NCBI RefSeq assembly: GCF_000305785.2
Contig: NC_018868.3
Coordinates: forward strand, 2,576,001 to 2,640,000
Direction: 5' to 3'
Source of the DNA: Simiduia agarivorans SA1 = DSM 21679
GTDB taxonomy: Bacteria > Pseudomonadota > Gammaproteobacteria > Pseudomonadales > Cellvibrionaceae
Length of the DNA stretch: 64,000 nucleotides
In this document: positions 17,341 through 25,932 of the stretch, one piece after another
Numbering within the stretch: position 1 is the first letter of the stretch
Layout: each line of letters opens with the position of its first letter
Translations under genes and position numbers: made by a program
Notes under the pieces: generated by a model
Told to the model about the DNA's origin: nothing
Database searches by the model: none
The model's input: the letters and a program-made list of their open reading frames with translations, nothing else

Positions 17341-17666
17341 GGATACACCAAGCCGGTAACAACCGCGCCCATGGCCCCAGACTGGCGCCTGCGTACCGGG
17401 ACTTTAGTGTTACCTATACTGTTACCGATGGAAAAACGATCAAAAACCGGAGCGTTTTGTGAAAAAACTCCCAAAAACCGTTGGTTACAAGGGAAACATC
17501 AGGTGTTTTTGTCATAATTCTGAAAAAGATCTAGCTTAATCTTTAAACAGTTGTTACCATGCGTAACATCTTGAGGCGGTCACCCACTGCCACCGAATTA
17601 CCACCCGGTTACAGGCCACCAAGCCCGGTAACCGGATCACTCAAGCCTGATACGGAGGGCCGCATT
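17341..17666. promoter_or_regulatory. Gene-free stretch with repeated GTTAC half-sites
   Basis: No gene seen. GTTAC/GTAAC occurs at least seven times: near 17355, 17411, 17423, 17483, 17553, 17563 and 17608. Two of them form a perfect palindrome at 17552-17568, arms TGTTAC and GTAACA around CATGC, and GTTACC repeats directly around TATACT at 17411-17428. This is the upstream region of polA (minus) and of the small exported protein (plus), so a regulator binding site cluster is plausible. Confidence 0.45.
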
Positions 17667-17921
17667 ATGAAAAAGCTTGGTTTTCTGTTGTTAGCACTCA
17701 CTGCACCCGTTGCATTGGCTAATCCTCAGGCCGGAATCACCACTTCTATCGCCACCGCTGGTGCCGATGTGAGCTGGACTCAGGAACTGGCCGAGAAAAA
17801 CGCCAACGCAAAGCAGTTGAAGCAGTTAAACAACAATTCCCTGACCATTGGCGACATGGTCAACAAAGATTTGGACGAAAAGATTGCAGCGCGCCTGCGC
17901 CTGCAAGCTCAAGTTCAGTAA
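17667..17921 (+). CDS. Small exported protein of unknown function
   Basis: 84 residues. The ATG at 17667 has GGAGG ten bases upstream and starts a clean signal peptide (MKKLGFLLLALTAPVALA, cut before NPQAG). The mature ~65 residues are polar and mostly helical, with many Asn, Lys and Gln, no cysteine, and no recognised domain. An in-frame ATG at 17559 would add 36 residues that do not resemble a leader. It has its own terminator at 18028. The promoter region carries the GTTAC site cluster. Confidence 0.65.
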   Translation: MKKLGFLLLALTAPVALANPQAGITTSIATAGADVSWTQELAEKNANAKQLKQLNNNSLTIGDMVNKDLDEKIAARLRLQAQVQ

Positions 17922-18027
17922 CCGCTCCGGCGGTTGAGCGCGGCGCCCTATTGCTCTGGGGTACCGCGTAGCTCTGGGTCTCTCCCCCATAGCGTCAGAT
18001 TACATCGCTTATTAGGAAAACTATCCT

Positions 18028-18060
18028 GGCCGGGCTCTCCAAAACCCCGGCCTTTTTTTT
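18028..18060 (+). terminator. Rho-independent terminator
   Basis: Stem GGCCGGG / CCCGGCC with an 11-base loop, then eight T. It ends transcripts of the small exported protein. The repeat at 18061 begins immediately after the T-run. Confidence 0.85.
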
Positions 18061-18194
18061 ATGTCCACGGATGGACTGGCCAAAAAATGCTCCTGCATTT
18101 TTGGCACTTCCGCCATCCATGACGGTCGTATGCCGAAAGGAGCCAGGGAGGGCGACGGTCCGACGTTTCGGTCGGCGCGCTGCAGTTCACTGCC
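18061..18194 (+). repeat. Intergenic repeat family, first copy
   Basis: Opens with ATGTCCACGGATGGACTGG. From 18095, GCATTTTTGGCACTTCCGCC begins a ~100-bp unit that also contains TATGCCGAAAGGAGCC and CCGACGTTTCGGTCGGC. The unit recurs at 18291-18394. Short ORFs across it in several frames are products of the repeat. Confidence 0.8.
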
Positions 18195-18290
18195 AAAAAT
18201 CTTTTACGCTACCCAGCACCACCGCCTACCCAATTCGACCATGAGTGAGCCTCTACCAAAGCACCAAGGGGCCAGGCTCGGCCAGAAGCT

Positions 18291-18394
18291 GCATTTTTGG
18301 CACTTCCGCCATCCATGGCGGTGGTCCGACACATCGGCGTATGCCGAAAGGAGCCAAGGAGGGCGACGGCCCGACGTTTCGGTCGGCACGCTGC
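18291..18394 (+). repeat. Intergenic repeat family, second copy
   Basis: Direct repeat of 18095-18194 with a few substitutions and small insertions around CATGGCGGTGGTCCGACACA. The sub-palindrome CCGACGTTTCGGTCGG is conserved. The remainder of 17922-18580 holds no gene that I can support. Confidence 0.8.
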
Positions 18395-18414
18395 ATTCAC
18401 TGCCCAACTTTTTT

Positions 18415-18472
18415 ACCAAAGGGTCTGACCCCTTGGTACTTAGTCCGACCGAGTCAGACCCCTTGGTACTTT
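18415..18472. repeat. Two further copies of the REP-like palindrome
   Basis: The first copy (18415-18441) has ACCAAAGGGT paired with ACCCCTTGGT around CTG. The second (18452-18472) keeps mainly the right arm GTCAGACCCCTTGGTACTT. They match the perfect palindrome at 14254-14284. Confidence 0.75.
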
Positions 18473-18580
18473 GGGGTGCCTACCTACCCCCAACGCAATA
18501 CCCCGCCTAACCCCAAGGCCAAATTGGGCCCGCGGCAACCCCCCGATACACTGAAACACAACCATCAAAGGGGGTAACAC

Positions 18581-19279
18581 ATGAACCTGCTCGATATGCC
18601 CGTGGGCCAGATCGCCCGTCAAATTCCAGGTTCCACTGCCGTGTTCAACGCGCTTGGCCTGGATTACTGCTGTGGTGGCAAGACTCCGTTGGGATTGGCG
18701 ATACACGAAAAAGGCCTGGACACCACCGAGACGGTAAACCGGCTCGAGTCGCTTACCGCGCGGACATCAGAAGGAAAGGATTGGTCGGCCGCGCCCGATG
18801 CTGAACTTATCGACCACCTGCTCAACCGCTACCACCGGGTCCACCGGGAGCAACTCAACGAATTGGTGCGCCTGGCCTCCCGGGTGGAGCAGGTACACGG
18901 GGCAAGGCCTGACTGTCCGGTTGGGCTGGCACAGCATCTGGCGGATATGGCACGGGAACTGGAAGCCCACATGCAGAAGGAAGAGCAGATATTGTTCCCG
19001 ATGTTAAAGGCAGGCCAGCGCGCCATGGCAACCGGCCCGATTAAGGTCATGCGGCACGAACACGACGACCATGCACATGCTCTTGAACTTCTCAACGAAC
19101 TGACCAACAACCTCACATTACCCAAAGGTGCATGCAATACCTGGCGCGCGCTGTTCGCTGGCCTGCAAGCCTTTGTGGACGACCTCAGGCAGCATATCCA
19201 CCTGGAAAACAACATCCTGTTCGAAGGCAAGGCCACGCCGCAAACACCGTCGCTGTGTTGCGGCGCTTGCGGGGGCTAA
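18581..19279 (+). CDS. ytfE: Iron-sulfur cluster repair di-iron protein (RIC/YtfE/ScdA)
   Basis: 232 residues. The N-terminal ScdA_N domain has the FNALGLDYCCGGKTPLGLAI cysteine pair. The hemerythrin-like domain follows, with His/Glu ligands in LLNRYHRVHREQL, LEAHMQKEEQILFPML, MRHEHDDHAHALE and RQHIHLENNILF. RIC proteins repair iron-sulfur clusters after nitric oxide or oxidative damage. The stop overlaps that of the convergent TetR gene by three bases. No NsrR site was identified with confidence. Confidence 0.93.
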   Translation: MNLLDMPVGQIARQIPGSTAVFNALGLDYCCGGKTPLGLAIHEKGLDTTETVNRLESLTARTSEGKDWSAAPDAELIDHLLNRYHRVHREQLNELVRLASRVEQVHGARPDCPVGLAQHLADMARELEAHMQKEEQILFPMLKAGQRAMATGPIKVMRHEHDDHAHALELLNELTNNLTLPKGACNTWRALFAGLQAFVDDLRQHIHLENNILFEGKATPQTPSLCCGACGG

Positions 19280-19896
19280 ACGCCGTACCGGGCCAGAAAC
19301 AAATCCGCCGTCTGCTCTGCCAGCAGCCGCTTGGCCTGTGCATCCAGCATCGGCTCGATGTGCATCAACTGAGGCCAGAAGCAGCTGCCCTTAATCAGGT
19401 TGTGCAGCTGCTGCACCGCCAAGGTCACGTCCGGCACCCGCAGGCGGCCGTCTTTCACCGCCGCATTGATCCAACGCACGATGGCCTTTTCTGTCACCGC
19501 CAGTCGCGCCACCTCCTCTTTGATGGCGTCGGGCTGGTAGAAAAAATGCCCCAGTGCCACGCGATTCAGCTCGATATATTCCTGGCTGTTGATGGTTTCA
19601 ATTTCGGCCTCCAGCGCCTCGCATAACTGGTCGCGCAAGGGCCGGGCCGGATCATAGACACAACTCCCAGCCTGCACTGCCTGGGTCCAGAGACTGGTAA
19701 TGATGTAGGAAAACAGCGCTTCCTTGCTGTCGAAATGATTGTAGACAGTGCGCTTCGATACCCCCGCCTCAGCCGCCAGCACATCCATGCTCGTGCCCTG
19801 CACGCCATAGGTGAGAAACGCACGTTTGGCGGCGCGAATAATGTCCTGCCGCTTCTGTTCACTGCGGGTGATTTTCTGGGGGGCGTTCATGTTCAA
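19276..19896 (-). CDS. TetR-family transcriptional repressor
   Basis: 206 residues. The DNA-binding domain is KRQDIIRAAKRAFLTYGVQG followed by TSMDVLAAEAGVSKRTVYNH and FDSKEALF. The remaining helices form the ligand/dimer domain. Divergent from the metallo-hydrolase gene with a 95-base gap containing an inverted pair of repeats, so it probably controls that gene and itself. A second ATG two codons in is possible. Confidence 0.9.
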   Translation of the reverse strand: MNMNAPQKITRSEQKRQDIIRAAKRAFLTYGVQGTSMDVLAAEAGVSKRTVYNHFDSKEALFSYIITSLWTQAVQAGSCVYDPARPLRDQLCEALEAEIETINSQEYIELNRVALGHFFYQPDAIKEEVARLAVTEKAIVRWINAAVKDGRLRVPDVTLAVQQLHNLIKGSCFWPQLMHIEPMLDAQAKRLLAEQTADLFLARYGV

Positions 19897-19922
19897 CTCG
19901 GCAACATAGAAGTCGGCTATTT

Positions 19923-19973
19923 TACACTAGCCAGTTTACTTATTGCCATCCCGACATTAAACTGCACCGTGTA
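19923..19973. promoter_or_regulatory. Inverted pair of TAAACTG-N4-GTGTA sites (candidate TetR operator)
   Basis: The first site reads TACACTAGCCAGTTTA at 19923-19938; the second is TAAACTGCACCGTGTA at 19958-19973. They are the same motif in opposite orientation, 19 bases apart, in the divergent promoter region. AGTTTACTTAT also repeats directly. Confidence 0.65.
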
Positions 19974-19991
19974 GTTTACTTATGGAATACC

Positions 19992-21062
19992 ATGAAAACC
20001 GTTAGCTTCCTCTTATCCCTGATGGCCTTTACCGCCGGAGTTTTGCCCATGCACGCCGACACAGCCCCTGTGCGCGACAATGGCCGCTATACCAATAGCC
20101 AGCTCGATTATTCCACCTCCGTGAGCACCCTGCTCGCGTTGGTCAAAGAACAGTTCACCGCCGCACCGGCCGAACCCAAACCAACGGCGCCCTTGCCTGT
20201 GGCCAAGCCCGATTTCACACTCACCAGCGCCAGTGAACCCCGCTTGTTCAAGCTGGGGCATTCGACCGTCTTAATCGAGCTGGACGGTCAGTGGCTGCTG
20301 ACTGATCCCGTTTTCAGCGAACGCGCCTCACCGGTGCAGTGGCTCGGCCCCAAGCGTTTTCATCCCGTTCCGGTCGCATTGAATGCCCTGCCGCCTATCA
20401 CTGCAGTCGTCATCAGCCACGACCATTACGATCATCTGGACCGGGCCAGCATCGAAGCCTTAGCTGAAAGCACAGAGTATTTTCTGGTGCCGCTGGGCGT
20501 GGGTGAGTACTTGCGCACCTGGGGCGTGGCGGCGGAAAAAATCATCGAACTGGACTGGTGGCAAAGCCATGCCATTGGCTCGCTGCGGCTGACCGCGACC
20601 CCGGCTCAGCACTTCTCCGGCCGCGGGCTGTTCGACAAAGACAGCACCCTCTGGGCCAGCTGGGCCATTGAAAGCCAGCAGGCCAAGGTGTTCTTCAGTG
20701 GCGACTCGGGCTACTTTTCCGGCTTCAAAACCATTGGCGACAGGCTCGGGCCCTTCGACATCACGCTGATTGAAACCGGCGCCTACAACCACCTGTGGGA
20801 GGCCATCCACATGCTGCCCGAACAAAGCGTGCAGGCGCACCTGGACCTGCGCGGCAAAGCCATGATTCCGATCCACAACAGCACCTTCGACCTGGCATTG
20901 CACGACTGGTTTGAACCGCTGGAGCGGGCTCAGGCCGCGGCCGATGCACGCGGTGTTCAACTGGTGACGCCCATCATGGGGGAAGCCGTGTCCATTTGCG
21001 CACCGGCCCCATCGCTCGCCTGGTGGCGGGCATTGGCGGGCGAGCCTTTGGTCGCCCTGTAA
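19992..21062 (+). CDS. MBL-fold metallo-hydrolase, UlaG/NAPE-PLD-like, exported
   Basis: 356 residues with a signal peptide (VSFLLSLMAFTAGVLPMHAD). The metallo-beta-lactamase fold has the metal motif HDHYDHLD, an early strand FKLGHSTVLIELDGQWLLTD, FSGDSGYF as the later ligand strand, and MIPIHNSTFDLALHDW as the final His. This group includes the N-acylphosphatidylethanolamine phospholipase D-like enzymes; the substrate here is unknown. Likely controlled by the divergent TetR gene. Confidence 0.85.
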   Translation: MKTVSFLLSLMAFTAGVLPMHADTAPVRDNGRYTNSQLDYSTSVSTLLALVKEQFTAAPAEPKPTAPLPVAKPDFTLTSASEPRLFKLGHSTVLIELDGQWLLTDPVFSERASPVQWLGPKRFHPVPVALNALPPITAVVISHDHYDHLDRASIEALAESTEYFLVPLGVGEYLRTWGVAAEKIIELDWWQSHAIGSLRLTATPAQHFSGRGLFDKDSTLWASWAIESQQAKVFFSGDSGYFSGFKTIGDRLGPFDITLIETGAYNHLWEAIHMLPEQSVQAHLDLRGKAMIPIHNSTFDLALHDWFEPLERAQAAADARGVQLVTPIMGEAVSICAPAPSLAWWRALAGEPLVAL

Positions 21063-21153
21063 TCCGGCGCAAGCCACGGGTGGACGATCTCAAGCGCCTT
21101 GCCCTTGCGGCAGCCACCCGGCACAGTCACCCAAAAATGCCGAGCGCAAGCCC

Positions 21154-21900
21154 ATGACCCGATTAATCTTTTTACTCGCCAGCCTGAGCCTGCTCGCCTG
21201 CAGCCCCACCGGTACCCGCGCCAGCCCGGATGCAGAAATCGTGGTATTGCTGCACGGGCTCGGCCGCAACCAGCACGCCATGTGGTGGCTGGCGAACCAG
21301 CTGGAAGACGAAGGCTTTGACGTGGTGCGCATCGACTACAGTTCGTTCCGGCAAACGCCGGAGGCGATGCTGGCGTCGGTGAGCGCCGATATCAACGCCT
21401 GCTGCACCCAGGCACGCAGGGTACATTTTGTCGGGCACTCGCTCGGTGGCCTGATGATCCGCGCCCACCTGGCCCAGCATCCGCACCCCAATCTGGGCCG
21501 GGTGGTGACCATTGGCACGCCGCACCAAGGCACGGATTTTGTCGACAACTACCGGGACAGCTGGTGGATGCAGGCAGCGGGTGCCAGTGCGTTGGCACTC
21601 AGCACCGCGCCTGACAGCTTCCCCAATAGCCTGCCGGCGCCCGACTACCCCTTGGGTGGCATTGCCGGAGTGCGTACGGAGGGGGATGTGGACGATGGCA
21701 TCTTCGGCCCGCACGATGGCTTAGTGCCGGCATGGTCGGCCCGGTTGCCGGCAATGCAGGACTTTGTGGTGCTTAAAAGCGGGCACGCGACCCTGCGTTA
21801 TCACCCGGCGGTGGCGAGCCAGACAGTGCTTTTTTTGCGCACCGGACAATTCGACCACTCAACGGTGACAGGCTTCGAACACCTGAGCCAGGTTGAGTAA
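21154..21900 (+). CDS. Lipase-like alpha/beta-hydrolase lipoprotein
   Basis: 248 residues. The leader LIFLLASLSLLACS ends in a lipobox (LLAC), predicting a lipoprotein. The fold shows VVLLHGLGRNQHAMWWLANQ (oxyanion-hole HG), the nucleophile GHSLGGLMIR, and the late acid/His segments (PHDGLVP and LKSGHATLRYH). Related to the triacylglycerol lipase/PGAP1-like family. The 3' end overlaps the convergent znuA by 42 bases. Confidence 0.8.
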   Translation: MTRLIFLLASLSLLACSPTGTRASPDAEIVVLLHGLGRNQHAMWWLANQLEDEGFDVVRIDYSSFRQTPEAMLASVSADINACCTQARRVHFVGHSLGGLMIRAHLAQHPHPNLGRVVTIGTPHQGTDFVDNYRDSWWMQAAGASALALSTAPDSFPNSLPAPDYPLGGIAGVRTEGDVDDGIFGPHDGLVPAWSARLPAMQDFVVLKSGHATLRYHPAVASQTVLFLRTGQFDHSTVTGFEHLSQVE

Positions 21901-22701
21901 TAGCGCTTCGTAACTGTCGGCCGCCTGACCCAAGGGATCGGCCATGACCAGCGGCAACCGCAGCTGGCGCGCAAGGCTTTCGCTGTTCTGATTGGCATAC
22001 AGGCTCTCCGCCAGCAGGCACTCGGCCTCTGGCGCCAGCTTCTGCAGTGCATACAAATGCCGCGCACTGGGCTTCTGCTCGGGCGTGGAGCCCACCGCCG
22101 CCAGTTGCTGGCTGCCGAAGTGGCGATTCCAATGCCCGTAGGCATCGTGAAAACTGATGTACTTCGCCGGCTTTTCCAAGCGTGCCCGGATGGCCGCATC
22201 GGTCTGTGCCAAACGGTCCCTGAATGCCTGCCCCTGCTGCCGATAGTGGGCCGCCTGTGAAGGCCGCGCCGCCACCAGTGCCGCCTCTATGGCCGAGACC
22301 ATCACCCGGGCATTGCCCGGATTCATCCACAGGTGCGGGTCCAGCCCATGCTGATGATCACCGTGATGCTGACTGCCCCCCACAGGCCACTCGATGCCGG
22401 CAATGCCCGCCATTTCCAGGGCCGCACCCGAACCCTCAAGCAGAGGCGCAAGCGCGGCTTCAAGGTCTGGCCCGATCCACAAAATCAGATCGGCATCCGC
22501 CAGCGCGCGGCGCTGGGACACCGACAAAGCAAAATGATGGGGCGACTGATTGGCAGGCAACAACTGGGTGATCTGGTCGCCTTCCGCCAACAGGGGTTGC
22601 ACCAGCAAGGTCAAAGGCTGAATGGTGGTGACGAGGTTCACACCGGATTGCACGGGCAAACCAACAGAGAGAAGCAGAACCAATAAGCAAACGCGCAACA
22701 T
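21859..22701 (-). CDS. znuA: Zinc ABC transporter substrate-binding protein
   Basis: 280 residues from the ATG at 22701, with a signal peptide (MLRVCLLVLLLSVGLPVQSG). The cluster A-1 fold has the first zinc His in NQSPHHFALSVSQR, a short His-rich loop (QHHGDHQHGLDPHLWMNPGN), and a later His in FHDAYGHWNRHFG. It captures periplasmic Zn2+ for ZnuBC. Divergent from zur-znuC-znuB across a Zur box. The last 42 bases overlap the opposing lipase gene. Confidence 0.92.
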   Translation of the reverse strand: MLRVCLLVLLLSVGLPVQSGVNLVTTIQPLTLLVQPLLAEGDQITQLLPANQSPHHFALSVSQRRALADADLILWIGPDLEAALAPLLEGSGAALEMAGIAGIEWPVGGSQHHGDHQHGLDPHLWMNPGNARVMVSAIEAALVAARPSQAAHYRQQGQAFRDRLAQTDAAIRARLEKPAKYISFHDAYGHWNRHFGSQQLAAVGSTPEQKPSARHLYALQKLAPEAECLLAESLYANQNSESLARQLRLPLVMADPLGQAADSYEALLLNLAQVFEACHR

Positions 22702-22718
22702 CACCGCACCGGGTCGTA

Positions 22719-22746
22719 AAAACGTTATATGATAACATAACGTTTT
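22719..22746. promoter_or_regulatory. Zur box in the znuA/zur divergent promoter
   Basis: An extended near-perfect palindrome: AAAACGTTAT and ATAACGTTTT form the outer arms, and GTTATATGATAAC forms an inner one. This fits the gammaproteobacterial Zur consensus GTTATANTATAAC. It ends 19 bases before the zur ATG and 17 before znuA, so Zn-Zur should repress both directions. Confidence 0.88.
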
Positions 22747-22765
22747 GCCCCCAGAAGACAGGATC

Positions 22766-23248
22766 ATGCCCTCAACCTCCTTTGAGCCGCACAATCATCG
22801 CCAGTGTATCGACACGGCACTGGCGCGCGCGCGCGCGCTGGCCGGCGAACAGGGTTTCCGGCTCACTCGCCAGCGCGAACACGTGCTGCAATTAATCTGG
22901 GCCAACCATCAGCCGGTAGGCGCCTATCAGCTGATGGAACAACTGAGTCAGCACAACGGTAAAGCCGTGGCGCCGCCAACCGTCTACAGGGCCCTGGATT
23001 TTTTACTCGAGCACCGGCTCATCCATCGCATCAACAGCCTGAACGCGTTTGTGGGTTGCGACTGCCCGGGCGTGGCACACCCCGGCCAGTTCATGATTTG
23101 CCGGGCGTGCGGCAATGCCCACGAACTCAGCGGAGACGACCTCACCCGCGCACTCAACCAGCTCGCCGGCCAACAAGGCTTTGTTATCGATCAGATGGCG
23201 CTGGAACTCACCGGCCTGTGCGCCACCTGCCAGGAGCACGCTGCATGA
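22766..23248 (+). CDS. zur: Zinc uptake regulator Zur (Fur family)
   Basis: 160 residues from the ATG at 22766. The winged helix is [20 protein letters not shown] and [20 protein letters not shown]. The dimer/metal domain has two CxxC pairs, [11 protein letters not shown] and [12 protein letters not shown], that bind the structural zinc. It represses zinc uptake when zinc is sufficient. The stop overlaps the znuC start (ATGA), so zur is coupled to the transporter genes. Confidence 0.93.
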   Translation: MPSTSFEPHNHRQCIDTALARARALAGEQGFRLTRQREHVLQLIWANHQPVGAYQLMEQLSQHNGKAVAPPTVYRALDFLLEHRLIHRINSLNAFVGCDCPGVAHPGQFMICRACGNAHELSGDDLTRALNQLAGQQGFVIDQMALELTGLCATCQEHAA

Positions 23249-23994
23249 CCGCCCTGCTAAACGCTCAACATCTGGGCCTTCGCTTTGGCGATAAAACCGT
23301 GCTCGACGATGTGCAACTGACGCTCCAGCGCGGCAAGATCGTCACCCTGATCGGGCCCAATGGCGCCGGCAAAACCAGCCTGGTGCGCACCATTCTCGGA
23401 CTACAAAAACCCACCAGCGGGCGCATAGAACGCGCGGCCGATCTGCGCATCGGCTACATGCCACAAAAGCTGCAGCTTGAGGCCAGCCTGCCATTAACCG
23501 CACAACGTTTTCTTGCGCTCGGCGGTGCCGGCGCCGCACAAATTGCCGAAGCGTCTGCGCTCACCGGCATCGGTCATCTGGCAGACAGCCCCATGCAGCA
23601 ACTCTCTGGCGGTGAAGTGCAGCGGGTACTGCTGACCCGGGCACTCGCACGCGAGCCCAACCTGCTGGTGCTGGATGAACCGGTACAGGGCGTGGACATC
23701 AACGGCCAGCTGGCCTTGTACCAGCTCATCAACCGCATCCGGCACGAACGCGGCTGCGGCGTATTGATGGTCTCTCACGATTTACACCTGGTGATGGCAA
23801 ACACCGACGAAGTGCTGTGCCTGAACCAGCACGTGTGCTGTCACGGCCACCCGGAAAGTGTGAGCAATCACCCCGCTTACCAAGAGCTGTTCGGCACCCG
23901 CGCGGCCGAAATGCTTGCGGTATACACCCACCACCACGACCACAAACACGACCTCCACGGCGATGTGGTGTGCAACCATTCGCACAAGGACTGA
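23245..23994 (+). CDS. znuC: Zinc ABC transporter ATPase
   Basis: 249 residues. Walker [10 protein letters not shown], signature LSGGEVQRV, Walker [13 protein letters not shown], and the switch His in MVSHDLHLV. The C-terminal tail is very histidine-rich ([20 protein letters not shown]), a probable metal-binding extension also seen in other ZnuC. The start at 23245 overlaps zur; the stop is two bases before znuB. Confidence 0.95.
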   Translation: MTALLNAQHLGLRFGDKTVLDDVQLTLQRGKIVTLIGPNGAGKTSLVRTILGLQKPTSGRIERAADLRIGYMPQKLQLEASLPLTAQRFLALGGAGAAQIAEASALTGIGHLADSPMQQLSGGEVQRVLLTRALAREPNLLVLDEPVQGVDINGQLALYQLINRIRHERGCGVLMVSHDLHLVMANTDEVLCLNQHVCCHGHPESVSNHPAYQELFGTRAAEMLAVYTHHHDHKHDLHGDVVCNHSHKD

Positions 23995-23996
23995 CC

Positions 23997-24779
23997 ATGC
24001 CTGAATTCATGATTACCGCGGCACTCGCCGGCCTGGGTGTGGCTGCCGTGGCCGGCCCGCTCGGCAGCTTTGCCGTGTGGCGGCGCATGGCCTACTTTGG
24101 CGATACGCTGGCCCATTCCGCATTGTTGGGCGTGGTATTCGGGTTATTGCTCGATATTAATTTAAGTCTGGCGGTGACCCTTGGCTGTTTGATCCTCGCC
24201 GTGATTCTGGTGGTGCTGCAAAAAAGCCGGCAGCTCGCCACCGACACCTTGCTCGGCATCTTGTCCCATTCCACCCTCGCGCTCGGTCTGGTGTGCATGG
24301 GTTTATTGGCCAACAACCGGGTGGATTTAATGGCCTACCTGTTCGGCGATTTGCTCATGGCGGATTGGACCGATGTGGGCGTGATTGCGTTAGTCGCTGG
24401 CCTTGTGTTGGTATTGCTCGCACGCTTCTGGCGTTCACTGCTGTCGATCACCGTGCATGAAGAACTCGCGCGCGTGGAAGGCATTAACGTCGAAGCCATT
24501 CGTTTGTTGCTGATGCTGTGCATGGCGCTGGTGATTGCCATCGCCATGAAAGTGGTGGGCGTATTGTTGATTACCGCCTTGTTGATTATTCCCGCCGCAA
24601 GTGCGCGCCGGCTCACCCGCACGCCGGAAGCCATGGCTATTGTGGCATCAGGCCTGGGCGCGGTAGCGGTATTTTCCGGCTTGGCGATATCCTTTTTTGC
24701 CGACACACCGGCCGGGCCCAGTATTGTGCTGAGTGCCGGTTTGATATTTGGTGTGTCTTTAATGAAACGGCAGGCCTGA
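23997..24779 (+). CDS. znuB: Zinc ABC transporter permease
   Basis: 260 residues of ABC-3 family permease with about eight transmembrane segments. It shows the conserved AVWRRMAYFGDTLAHSALLG near the N-terminus and GVLLITALLIIPAASARRLT as a pore helix. It forms the inner-membrane channel with ZnuC. A 10-bp hairpin overlaps its stop codon (24766-24791). Confidence 0.95.
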   Translation: MPEFMITAALAGLGVAAVAGPLGSFAVWRRMAYFGDTLAHSALLGVVFGLLLDINLSLAVTLGCLILAVILVVLQKSRQLATDTLLGILSHSTLALGLVCMGLLANNRVDLMAYLFGDLLMADWTDVGVIALVAGLVLVLLARFWRSLLSITVHEELARVEGINVEAIRLLLMLCMALVIAIAMKVVGVLLITALLIIPAASARRLTRTPEAMAIVASGLGAVAVFSGLAISFFADTPAGPSIVLSAGLIFGVSLMKRQA

Positions 24780-24791
24780 TCGCCTGCCGTT
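24766..24791. terminator. Possible bidirectional terminator at the znuB / DUF4349 junction
   Basis: Perfect 10-bp stem AACGGCAGGC / GCCTGCCGTT with a six-base loop. No T-run follows on the plus strand; the minus strand continues TTTCATTAAA. It lies between two convergent genes. Terminator function is plausible but the U-tract is poor. Confidence 0.5.
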
Positions 24792-24809
24792 GAGAATAAC
24801 ATTCAGATA

Positions 24810-25619
24810 TCAGCCAGTATGACGACGTAACCAGAACTTGCGCACCAGCCAAATCAGGAAAATCAATAGCACCAACCATGGCATGGAATAGGCAACGCCG
24901 GTAATGGCGAACGCAATCGCATTCGAAAGATTTTCTCCAAACCCTGATGCAGCCTCTGCTATCGGCTCGAAAAAAGAACCGTAACGCTCAGGCTCAAGGC
25001 TAATGTTAACGATATCCATCTGAATTCGCTGCATTAGCGCAGCTTTCTCGCCCTGCGCGTACTCGATATCCGATTGCACCCGCGCCAACTCGCCAGCAAC
25101 ACGGATAAGCGCATCAACATCCGCGGCAGACTCTTTCTCCAGCGCCTGCAGACGCGACTGATATTGTATTAACATGTCCATGCGTTTGCTGTTATCGGCA
25201 ACGGCTGTTTGCAGATCTTCCACATCCATTGCCCGGGCATTGAGGTCTCCAGTCTCCGCCGCCTGCGCGATCAAAGGCTCAACCCCCGCTGGCGCCAGGC
25301 GCATGCGTAAACTAGCACGGGCATAATCCCCGGTATTCACCGACGCATGCAACACTGTGCATTGGTGTGCCCGGTCCTGACCACAATAATCCACCAACCG
25401 GTTAAAGCCCGCCTCGATCGATTCGCGCGCTAGGCGTACGGTTATCCTGTGCTCGTACGCCAGATACTCAGCACTACCACGCTGAGTATCTGCAACCATT
25501 TTCATTGATTGCGCCACACCAAAGGATTCATCCTGCTTCGAATCACTTGAACAGCCCGCAAATAAAAATAGACAAAGTGGCATAAGCCAAAGTTTTGCTT
25601 TACGCACCACAGACTCCAT
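24810..25619 (-). CDS. DUF4349 lipoprotein
   Basis: 269 residues from the ATG at 25619, giving a lipoprotein leader ending LFLFAGCSS. The middle contains a long coiled coil (MLIQYQSRLQALEKESAADV and LARVQSDIEYAQGEKAALMQ). A single transmembrane segment near the C-terminus (WLVLLIFLIWLVRKFWL) is followed by basic residues. This layout is DUF4349, of unknown role. First of a run of minus-strand genes in AT-richer DNA. Confidence 0.8.
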   Translation of the reverse strand: MESVVRKAKLWLMPLCLFLFAGCSSDSKQDESFGVAQSMKMVADTQRGSAEYLAYEHRITVRLARESIEAGFNRLVDYCGQDRAHQCTVLHASVNTGDYARASLRMRLAPAGVEPLIAQAAETGDLNARAMDVEDLQTAVADNSKRMDMLIQYQSRLQALEKESAADVDALIRVAGELARVQSDIEYAQGEKAALMQRIQMDIVNISLEPERYGSFFEPIAEAASGFGENLSNAIAFAITGVAYSMPWLVLLIFLIWLVRKFWLRRHTG

Positions 25620-25695
25620 AGTTTTAGCTAGACAATGCCAGGTAGCAGATTTGGCAATAAATGGGGTCAACAATTGCTTGCTATGATTTAGCGAA

Positions 25696-25932
25696 TTACT
25701 CAGGCTCCGCATCCTCTATGGCTTGCTTTCTTTTCTCCATTTCGTCCGTCATGTACTGATTCATCTTCGTATCATAACTCTGTAACTCACTGGGTGTTGT
25801 TGGCACCTTTGGCGGCGCAACGGTCGAATGCTCGCCTCCTGGCTCCGCCAGCAAATCTGAGCTTTTACTGGATTGCTTATAAACAAGAAACCCCACAATC
25901 AACATAGCGACTAACATTGAAACCATTCTCAT
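25696..25932 (-). CDS. Small single-pass membrane protein
   Basis: 78 residues. The ATG at 25932 has GGAGG in front. Residues 3-20 (MVSMLVAMLIVGFLVYK) form a membrane anchor, and the rest is polar, with a Pro/Thr-rich stretch and an acidic tail. No family recognised. Confidence 0.5.
   Translation of the reverse strand: MRMVSMLVAMLIVGFLVYKQSSKSSDLLAEPGGEHSTVAPPKVPTTPSELQSYDTKMNQYMTDEMEKRKQAIEDAEPE

Noticed and set aside
18061..18577. Overlapping ORFs of 60-150 codons in the repeat region
   Set aside because: They translate the intergenic repeat in several frames; the second copy carries insertions that do not keep a reading frame.
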